Positions 55,780 to 64,000 of a stretch of DNA of 64,000 nucleotides are shown here, in pieces. The stretch spans positions 38,632,001-38,696,000 of the forward strand of contig JARDYH010000005.1 of assembly GCA_029215795.1 (NCBI GenBank), in the 5' to 3' direction. The position numbers and the translations under genes are program-made. Source of the DNA: Anniella stebbinsi (Eukaryota; Chordata; Lepidosauria; Squamata; Anniellidae). The first letter of the stretch is position 1. Each line of letters starts with the position of its first letter. The notes beneath the pieces were generated by a model. The model searched no databases and was not told the DNA's origin. It saw nothing but the letters and a program-made list of their open reading frames with translations.

Positions 55780-55950
55780 CTACTTCCAGCATCAGAGGCT
55801 GTATGCCTATGTACACCAGTTGCTGGGAAACATGAGGGGGTGCTTTTGCATTCATGTTCTACTTGTGGGTTTCCCACAGGTAGCTAGCTGGCCGCTGTGT
55901 GAACAGAATGGTAGACTAGATGGACCTTTGGTCTGATCCAACATAACTGC
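55780..55950 (+). mobile_element. CR1-like LINE fragment (3' end)
   Basis: Inverse of the text at 63400-63580: 'gcctatgtacaccagttgctgggaaacatg', 'gtgggtttcccacaggtagc', 'actagatggacctttggtctgatccaaca'. Confidence 0.65.
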
Positions 55951-57273
55951 GTTCACTCAAGACAACCCAGAGTATGGGGTGAATATAGGTTGTCGTTGAC
56001 AAGCCATGAAGAAAAACGATGTTTTGTTGTTTGGTTGGGAACTCTGGGTTATTTGTGGTTAATAAATCATGGTTTGTTAGCATGGTTGAGTTCATACAAC
56101 ACAACAACCTTACATTTCAACAGCAACCTACAATTTTAACAACAACCCATAGTCAACCTGTAGTCTGGCTTGTAGTGTTGTGTGAACAGTCTTCATGACT
56201 CTTCTTAAGCATCCATTGTTGTGATGTGTACTTGAAGGTTTTCCTGCAATGTAATTTTAATGACTGCATTCATAAATTAAGTGGAAATGTGTTTTTTGTA
56301 TAGAGCCATGCAGTCTTTCTAACTGGCTGTTCCTGCTGTTGTTCCCCAAATGTGTGCCATTAGAAAACAGTTTGAAACTCTCCTTGTGTTAAGCAGCAAG
56401 TCGTGCCTGAGGCCGTGGGAGGCTGGCTGTTCTCTTCTATTACAAAGTTTTAAAGTAATATTGCTGGTGAAATAAACATTTATAAATTGCAGCTTCAGGA
56501 AGAATGTTAAAGCCTTGGATTTGCTATTTCTCTTCTGGCACAGGTGAGGGTGCTATAAAACAAGCACTAGAAAAGCTACATCCAAGAAATTTCGGGGGAA
56601 GAAGAGAGGGAGAACAGAAAAGACATTCAACATGAAACAAGGGTTGTAGTTTTTCTTAAAGAAAAATATTGTTTCACTTAAGAACCTTACTTTCCCTCAG
56701 TGTCCTTCACAGTTTGCCCTTTACAACCCCAACAGTCATCCTTACAAATCAAAGGGGAATATAAAGACTGAAGGAGATGTTGTGTGTTAATTGCATGGCT
56801 TGCAGTCCGGTCAGGGAATTTTTGTAAACTTAACCTTAGGCAGAGGGGGCAGTTTTCATCAGGACTGCAGCATGCAGGGAGGGGATATTTAACCCTTCCT
56901 TCCCCAGCTGATATCCTAATAGAAATCTCCCTATCTGTGCTGCATTACTCGAGCAGGTTCATAGTGAGACAGGCAGTTCCTTAGATAACCAGGTCTAAAG
57001 CTATTTAGGATTGTAATGGTTAAGAATAAAACTTTGAACTAAGCCTAGGAAGCAGTTGGCAACCAATGTGCATCTGTTAGGACAGGTGTAATAGGATCCT
57101 GATTCTGTGTACTGGTTAGCAGCCTGCCTGCCACATTTTGCATCAATTGAAGCTTCAGGGGTACCCCCCCCCCCCATATAGAGCACATTGCAATAGTATG
57201 ATATAAATAAACATGAAATAACAAAGGCAGGGGTAACTTGTTGCCAAGTCAAACTGATTCAGGAAGGGTCATT
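55951..57273. other. non-coding
   Basis: The stretch 55950-56200 has repeated inverted words (aacaaccc/gggttgt, catggtttgtta) suggestive of a decayed inverted-repeat element. A C run lies at about 57166-57174. No gene is recognised. Confidence 0.4.
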
Positions 57274-57291
57274 GTTTTACAACATGGGATT

Positions 57292-57973
57292 GTTTTTGTC
57301 GTATTTCAACAGTCTTTTGTCTGGGAAGCCAGCCAACCCCCTTATCAAAGAATGTCCGGGAAGGACACCAGCACTTATTTGTTTGAAGGTTTTTTATTTG
57401 TATTCAAAAAGTCCATTTACCAAAGCCAAGGGTCACGCCAGAAAGTCAGTCAGTCCAAATGTCGAAGCCGAAGGTCAAACCAGGTATTAGAGCAGTCCAG
57501 GGTCCAGAGCAAACAGTCAAGCCAGGTGTTCAGTTCACAGGTTCCAAGCCAGAAGTACGTGGGGTGTCAAGAGCCGAATACGTCGGTTGTTCTCAACGAA
57601 TCTCTGCTTACGCCTTCACCCTTTTTATCCTCGCTTGAGCCTGTCCACAGCTGTGTCCTATTCCTTCGCAATCTTATTTAAGGCTTGCGTCAGCTGTGCT
57701 CTGTTTTTGTAATCTCATGCTGCGTCTTGTGGGACGAGCTTGCTCCGCACGTTTGAGCCACCGCCTCTGCTGGGGAGTTACCGGACAAACCCCTTCAGGC
57801 CCAGAATCTTCCTCGTTAGAAACAGGGGGTGGGAGAGGGTGGCTTTCCTGGGGCTCTTCTGAGGTACTCCCTGCCGTTCCTCCTCCTCCGGTAAGTCCTG
57901 GGGAATGGGTGAAGCTGCAGTCTCTGCCACTTCTTCCTCCTCAGAGGAAGATTCTTCAGACTGCCTCATGACA
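57292..57973 (-). mobile_element. 682-bp retroposon-like insertion with 18-bp target duplication
   Basis: Flanked by perfect copies of 'gttttacaacatgggatt' (57274-57291 and 57974-57991). Read on the - strand it ends in 'acgacaaaaac', a short A-rich tail. The 5' part on that strand has a 63-codon open frame with an acidic stretch (MRQSEESSSEEEEVAETA). The long direct repeat and A-rich end point to target-primed retroposition. I do not recognise the inserted sequence. Confidence 0.8.
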
Positions 57974-57991
57974 GTTTTACAACATGGGATT

Positions 57992-58165
57992 ACCTGGGGA
58001 AACCAAGGGAGACGTCCTGGCTGTTTACGATGTCATGCAATTAACCTGAAAACTTGTGTAAGTGGCCAGTCGTGAGCATGCTATCAATTGCTCATTTAGA
58101 GAAGCACTAGGATCAAGGAGCACCCCCAAGCTATGGACCTGATCCTTTAGGGGGGCATGCAACAC
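57992..58165. other. non-coding spacer
   Basis: Nothing recognised. Confidence 0.4.
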
Positions 58166-59530
58166 TTTCCAGAAAAGGTTGAATTCCTGTCTCAGTTTAG
58201 AACTGGTTTTTGCACATGCCAGGCAAGCCTGGTCTTCATGGGGATGACTGAACGTACAGCTAGTTTTCATATATGTCAGTGTCTCCTCTTTATGGGGAAG
58301 AATTTCCTCCTAATTGGGATAGCTCTGCTTAGAGCTGATTTTCTCATGCCTGGCAAGTTTCCTCTTTGTGGGGATGGCTCAATTTAAAGCTTGTTTTTTT
58401 TATTTGACACATGCCTACAAAACCTTCTCTTCATGAGCATGGCTCAATTTAAAGCTGATTATCACACACACTGGAAATGCCTCCTCTTCATGAGGATGGC
58501 TGAGCTTAGAAATGACGTATACCCATGCCAGTAAGTGTCCTCTTCATGGGGATGGCACAACTTAAAGCTGGTTTTCAGACAAGCGTCCTCTTCAAGGGAA
58601 TCACTGAACTTAGAATTGATATTCACACATGCCAGGCAATCAGAAATGGCATACACCTATGCCATTTATACATCCCAGGCATGTTTTCACATTCCAGACA
58701 ACTCTCCTCTTCATGATGATGGCTGAGCTTAGATCTGTTTTTCACACATGCCAAGCAATTTTTTTCTTCATGGGGATGGCTCAGTTTAGAAATGGGGAAA
58801 AAACATTGCAAGAATGCCTCCTCTTCATGGGAGCAGCTCAGTTTAAAGCTTAATTTCACCAATGCTAGGCAAGCTTCTGTTTTCATGAGGTTGTCTTAGC
58901 TTAGAGGTGATTTTCACACATCCCAGGTAAGTCTCCTCTTTATGGGGATGGCTGAGGGTGGTGCTGGTTTTCATCAATGCTCAGCATGCCACCTCTTTCA
59001 TGGGGTTCACATGTGCCTCCCAAGTCTTTCATGGGGACAGCTTTCTCTTGATGACGTGGCTAGGCTTAGAGCTGTGTTTTATCCCTTCAAGGCAAGCCTC
59101 CCTTCTATGATCACGGTCAGCTTAGAGGTGGGGTTCACACATGCCTGACAATCTTCCCCTTGATGGGATGGCTCAGCTTAGAGTAGAGTTTAACATATGC
59201 ATGGCAAGCCTCCTCTTTATAGGAATTTCTCAGCTTAGAGCTGTGGTTCACACATGCCAGGGAAGCCTCCACTTCATGGGAATAAGTCAGTTTAGAGCTG
59301 GGATCCACATACCATGGAAACCTCACCTCTATGGGGGTGCCTTAGCTTTTTGTTGGGGTTTACAGTGCCTCACACATGCTTCCTCTTCATTGGGATGGTC
59401 CATCATAGAGCTGGGGTTCACACATGTATGGCAATTCTCTCCATCGTGGGGATGGCTCATCTTATTACTGGGGTTTACACATGAATAACAATTATCTTCA
59501 AAGTAATTGCTAATCATAGGTCTGAGGCAA
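58166..59530. repeat. degenerate minisatellite, units of about 57 bp
   Basis: About twenty imperfect units around 'tcttcatggggatggctcagcttagag', a variable part and 'cacacatgccaggcaagcctcc'. Spacing between successive 'cttcatgggg' words is mostly 50-72 bases. On the - strand a unit of about 19 codons recurs with the pattern C-x2-C...SKLS-H-x-H (for example CLACVKNRSKLSHHHEEE), in broken frames. It is either a plain minisatellite or the remnant of a repeat-protein exon. Confidence 0.8.
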
Positions 59531-59589
59531 AGGACAAGAGGACACCCTCCCCATTCCATGTACAGAAATCAACCAGACTTTTGGAAGGC

Positions 59590-60175
59590 CAGCTTCTTCC
59601 ATTGTACCTGAGGGCAGTATTGTAGTTTAGTGGGCACAGGATGTCAGACTAACTGGTCTGTAGTTCCCAGGTTCCTCCTTTTTGCCCTTTTTGAGGATAG
59701 GGACAACATTAGTCCTCCTCCAGTCATCTGGCACTTCACCTGTCTTTCACGATTTTTCAAAGATAACGGACTGAGAGTTCTTCTGCCAGCTCCTTTATTA
59801 CTCTAGGATGCAGTTCATTGGACCCTGGATATTTAAACTCATTCAAAGAAATTGGGTGTTCCTTGACCATTTGTTTATCAATCTCAAACTGCAATCCTTC
59901 CCATTCAGCTTGTACTTCACTTTTGCCAGGGGGATCATAGACCCGCTTTTGGGAGAAGACTGAGCAAAGTAGGAATTGAGCACTTCGGCCTTTTATTTGT
60001 CATCTGTTATTAATTTGCCATCCTCATTAAGCAGTTGAACCACCATTTCCTTCCTCTTTCTTTTACTATGCACATACTTGAAGAAAGTTTTTTTTGTGGA
60101 TTTTAGCATTCCTCGCTAGCCTCTGCTTATTCTCAGCTTTAGCCTTCCTTATGCCATTCCTGCACTTCTGTGCTA
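59590..60175 (-). mobile_element. CR1 LINE fragment, middle of ORF2
   Basis: The - strand translation reads, in order, FFKYVHSKRKRKEMVVQLLN, then text equivalent to AEVLNSYFAQ, then TGEVPDDWRRTNVVPILKKG and EEPGNYRPVSLTS, the linker and first reverse-transcriptase motifs of CR1. Several stops and shifts make it a dead copy. Confidence 0.85.
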
Positions 60176-61125
60176 TGTGTCTGTGCATACAACTCTGTCC
60201 TCCAACATCTTGCCATCACTTCCTGCTTCCCTGCCCCCAGCTCCCTGAGTCTGTCTAATGGTAGCACCAGCTCTGGAATGGGTTAAACCACTGCAGTGAG
60301 GTTCCTTCTGATCCACACATTGGCTGCACTCAGACAACACATTAGTCAATGGTGGGTTGAATAGCCAACTCACAGTTGGTTATTTTGTGGGTTCTCCCCA
60401 CACAACATATTCCTACACAACTGTGGGCAGTTGGAGCTGGCATTGAATGGACTAATAGTCAACCCAGCATTTGACTGACACAGCCCCCGCCCCTCTCCCC
60501 ACCCTCACTCCTCCCTCAGTCCTCCCAGTTCTATCCCAGCAGCCTCTGCACCAGTTGTAGCAGAGTGGCAGCTGCTGCTTTGGTCGCTCTTGCTACCTGC
60601 CTCTATGGGCTTGTGTTTTAACCCACTCACCACACGCCATTAACACACTCACCCCTCCACACAACACATTAGACAACTGGCTTCGAGCTAAACAACTTGC
60701 AAGCCAGTTGTTTCTCTCAGTTGCTTATTTGGGCAGAATAGCATACTGTCAGTAGTTTGTGAGTTGCGTGTTACCCTCCACACAACACAATAAGCAACAC
60801 AACTGACGATTGTTCCCCCACCCCTCAGTTGCTTAATGTGCTGTCCGAATGCAGCCATTTACATCACAGGTCAACAGTGATGTGGGAGGAGCCCATATTG
60901 TGACATTATCCCATTCAAGGGAATCCTTAAAGAACAAGACTGGTGAGGGGAGAAACTGCAGCATGGTTGTGGACATCCAGCAAACCACATAACACAGGAA
61001 AGAGCCACAAGGCAGCTGCACTGATGCCCCTAGAAGTCAGGTTATGAGTGCCTTCCAAAGAAAGAAGCAGGGCAAGGGCAAGTGATAGTGGAACAACAGC
61101 ATCAGCCCCATATGCTATTCCATAC
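60176..61125. other. non-coding, nothing recognised
   Basis: Repeated words such as 'cacacaacacatta' and 'caactgtgggcagttgg' between 60310 and 60830 suggest a decayed inverted-repeat element. No gene is recognised. Confidence 0.4.
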
Positions 61126-61410
61126 CAGGCAAGAGCCATAGCGCAAGGCTTGCACACAAGAAATCCCAGGTTCAATCCCTGGCATTGTAGGGATTGAACC
61201 TGTAGCTCAGGGATGGACAACTTGTGGTTTTCCGGATGTTTGGGGCATCAACTCCCACCATCATGGGTAGAGCTGATGGGAGTTGTAGGCTGAAACATCT
61301 GGAGGACCAGAAGTTGCCTATCCCTGGTGTAGACATTTGCTTAGTATTAATATCTACTATACTGAGCATTAGCTCACTATGTGTAAGGCAGCTTCCTATG
61401 ATCTACTGCC
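61126..61410. mobile_element. tRNA-type SINE remnant with nested repeat
   Basis: 'agcgcaaggcttgcacacaagaaatcccaggttcaatccctggca' has a tRNA-like B box (GGTTCAATCC). The inserted 'actacaactcccatcat'-family inverted pair follows at 61215-61325. The SINE-type ending 'taaggcagcttcctatg' lies at 61386-61402. Confidence 0.65.
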
Positions 61411-62890
61411 GAAGCCTCATGCAAGTTGCAAGGTTGAAAAGTCCTCCTTGCCGTACCCATCTTCTTGGGAAAGCTGGATTTTCTCTCTCAGCATGTCTAA
61501 TTGATACTTTGCTCCATCTATTTTTAAACATGCCAATCAATCAGTGGGTCTTTAATTGCTCATCTCTCCCCTGACACTCTCTAAACCCTCTCCCCTTAAT
61601 CATTCCAGAGACTACTAAGCTCCACACAAATGTCACCTCTTGGCAATATAGCAGAACAATCCTTTGAAGGACGGACAGGATCTATCGCAACTATTGAGAT
61701 CATGAATATTTTATCCAAAACCTTTGCTGCTGACAGACAGCACAGCTGGTGCACAGGAGAGACAGCGTAATCTCCTTATTCAGGACTGCCAAGGCTTTGG
61801 AATTTCCATTACATCATAACTTTGAGAATCCCTAGAAAGTCAGGCTTTGTCTGCCAGTCACAGTGATTGGCTGTCATTGCCCCTTCCCTTTTATTCTTGT
61901 CAATCAACAGGGAAGAGGGAGGAGAGGCAGAGATATGCTATGTGACTGCTGGTATGCTTAGGGCAAGGGTGGGAAACTTGCAGCCCTATAGCCACATGCA
62001 GCTCTTGGCCTAATTTCAAAAGCCCTCAGTAGGAAATCAGGTTAGACCTCTGGCAAGAGCAACCTATCCCTCCCCATCAAGTGGAAATGAAGAGGGAGAA
62101 GAGAGAAAAGAGGGTGGCAGGAAGATTAAACCTATTCACTCTTGGCACTGATCTTGCCCACCGCTGGCTTTGCCCCTCAAGACAGATTACCCATGAATAA
62201 CTGTGGGCCTCAATCAAAGAAAGGCTGCTCACCCCTTTAGGAAGAAAGGCAGGCACATCATTTGCTCTTATGGTTATTGCAAAATGGAAAATATTTCAAT
62301 ATTTCATATTTTTTAAAAATAAATTCAATGTAGTTCCCAATGTTCTTTATCTTAAACCTTTGGTGTATCCATTTTTAAAAGCTGGAATTAATGTATCACA
62401 GATGTGGGTGGTAAAGTACAAGGAACAGATTTCTGTGTCTGCTAAAGAGAAGAGAATTGATCCTAAATTCAGTACAAATGCTGTTACGGTCATTGATTTA
62501 GTACATGTACAGTATTAGGAATATGTACTTAAAAATACTAGATGAGCATCTTTTGGATCTGCAATCCTATGCACACTTACGAGAGAGGTCTCAATGAAGA
62601 AATTTCATAATGCTAGGAAACACACATTCTGAAGAAAACTGTCCCCAAGAGTCGTTTCCCACTCTTCTGTGCCTTCTGCCCACAGAAGTCAATGGTCAGA
62701 TATGTCAAGCAGCCTTCATCTTGGTGCCCTCCAGATGTGTTGAACTACAACTCCCGTCAAACCCAGCCAGCATGCCATCTGGAGAGTATCAAGTTGGGGA
62801 GAGTAAGAGCACAGGAAAGGGAGAAGGAAAGAGAAAGAGCTCAGTCGGGCCCTAAGGATCCCATGCTATTACCCCAGCACAAGCTCCTTT
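61411..62890. other. non-coding, nothing firm
   Basis: Short open frames only. A fragment of the 'ccctccagatgtgttgaactacaactccc' repeat lies at 62725-62760. Confidence 0.45.
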
Positions 62891-63024
62891 TTGCCGCCTG
62901 AGATGGGGGAGAGTACACACCCTGCCGCATCATTCACCTTCTCCCCACTTCATCATGCCCCACTTCCCTTGTCATGCAACCCCCTTTCTCCTTACCTTTG
63001 CTGCCTCCACAGTCGGCTGTACAG

Positions 63025-63142
63025 AGAAGAAGAAGAAGAAGAAGAAGAAGAAGAAGAAGAAGAAGAAGCAGCAGCTTCATGGCTAGCCATAGAGACAAGG
63101 TGGTGGTGGTGGTGGTGGTGGCGGCGGCAGCGGCAGCAGCAA
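63025..63142. repeat. (GAA)n, (GGT)n and (GGC)n simple repeats
   Basis: (AGA)n at about 63027-63068 followed by (GGT)n at 63100-63122 and GGC/AGC units to about 63142. Open frames across it are compositional. Confidence 0.9.
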
Positions 63143-63399
63143 AAGTTAGTGGTAGGTGGCTGCTTCAGAGAGCCCCATTGACCGTTTTCTCACTGTGTCA
63201 AATGCCATTGCAGGAGTGCTGCTGAAAGGGCTCACTAGAGGCAGAAGGGCTGCGGTGATGGTCCCTCTTGGAGGGGTGGGGAGTGGCACAGTTCCACCAT
63301 TCCTCACACTTCTCTGCCTGCAGTGAGGACCTCACTCTGCTTCATGGAACGGCTGGCCCTGCCTGCTATGTTTATACACATACATTTGGCTGTAAAATT

Positions 63400-64000
63400 G
63401 GAACATAAGAGCCATGCTGGATCAGACCCAATGATCCATCTAGTCCAGCATTCTGTTCACACAGTGGCCAACCAGCTGACTACAGGAAACCCATAAGCAG
63501 GGTATGAGTGCAACAGTACCTTCCCACCCACGTTCCCCAGCAACTGGTGTATATAGGCTTATTGCCTCTGATACTGGAGGTAGCACATGGCCACCAGGAC
63601 TAGTAGCCATTGATAGCCTTCTCCTCCAGGAATTTATCCAATCCCCTTTTCAAAACCATCCAAATTGGTGGCCATCACTTCATCTTGTGGAAGTGAATTC
63701 CATAGTTTAATTGTGGGCAGCATGAAGAAGTACTTCCTTTTATCTGTCCCAAATCTTCCACCAATCAGCTTCATTGGATGAGCCCAAGTTCTAGTATTAT
63801 GAGAGAGGGAGTATAATCTCTCCCTATCCACATTCTCCACACCATGCATAATTTTGTACAATTCTATCATTTCCCTTCCTACTCATCTTTTTTCTAAGCC
63901 AAATAATCCCAGTTGTAACCTTCCCTCATAGGGGAAATGCTCCAGTCTCTTTCTGCAACATTAGAGATATAAAGGAAATGCCCCTTTACGACCACCAAAA
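63400..64000 (-). mobile_element. CR1-like LINE, 3' end with ORF2 C-terminus
   Basis: The - strand frame 63634-63870 reads MIELYKIMHGVENVDRERLY, then RKYFFMLPTIKLWNSLPQDE and LDGFEKG, the C-terminus of CR1-type ORF2. Downstream on that strand lies the 3' text found in the fragments at 1255 and 55780. It runs off the window end. Confidence 0.85.

Noticed and set aside
57238..57681. 147-codon open frame
   Set aside because: It crosses the target-site junction of the 682-bp insertion, so it is a chimeric chance frame.
58166..59530. CRISPR-like repeat array
   Set aside because: Units are degenerate and directly adjoining without unique spacers, and the setting is vertebrate.
62891..63225. Glu- and Trp-rich open frames
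   Set aside because: Translations of (GAA)n and (GGT)n simple repeats.

Overview
The window looks like vertebrate nuclear DNA, most likely from a squamate reptile (inferred). It is mostly non-coding and carries fragments of CR1-, L2- and L1-like LINEs, small inverted-repeat DNA transposons and microsatellites. I found no convincing host protein-coding exon. Most open frames outside 21.6-42.2 kb are chance frames or LINE remnants.

The main feature lies at about 22.72-42.18 kb: a Maverick/Polinton element of the adintovirus type, that is, an old integrated copy of a mid-sized double-stranded DNA virus. It has terminal inverted repeats of about 326 bp. It encodes a retrovirus-type integrase with a chromodomain, a protein-primed family B DNA polymerase, an FtsK/HerA-type packaging ATPase, a double-jelly-roll major capsid protein, a penton-like protein and several small conserved virion genes. 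Without a 4.34 kb L1 insertion it is about 15.1 kb, a normal size for the group. I recognised no adenain-type protease.

Layout: each inverted repeat holds a promoter-like region and the first codons of an inward-facing gene, and both terminal genes begin with the same residues (MADP). The left gene has three exons (318 codons) and the right gene two (180 codons); both have cysteine pairs that could bind zinc. Next, on the + strand, comes a CCAAT/GC/E2F-like promoter, a chain of small phase-compatible exons leading into polymerase, then the ATPase and two small conserved genes. On the - strand the order is integrase, penton, pVI/pX-like protein and major capsid, running toward the + strand genes and meeting them near 37.45 kb.

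State of the element: integrase, penton, the 238-aa gene and both terminal genes are open. Polymerase is split by the L1 and has two frameshifts and two altered key residues. The ATPase has one frameshift, the capsid gene one in-frame stop, and two small virion genes are shifted. This is a fairly young but disabled provirus-like copy. The L1 inside it is flanked by AAAACACC on both sides and has an uninterrupted 1270-codon ORF2, so it arrived later and is younger still.

Flanks: 1-21.6 kb and 42.2-64 kb hold LINE remnants (8.1-9.3, 12.3-13.0, 16.2-17.0, 21.3-21.6, 59.6-60.2, 63.4-64.0 kb), three copies of one 340-400 bp inverted-repeat family, several perfect or near-perfect hairpin elements, a 682 bp insertion with an 18 bp target duplication, and a minisatellite of about 57 bp units at 58.2-59.5 kb.
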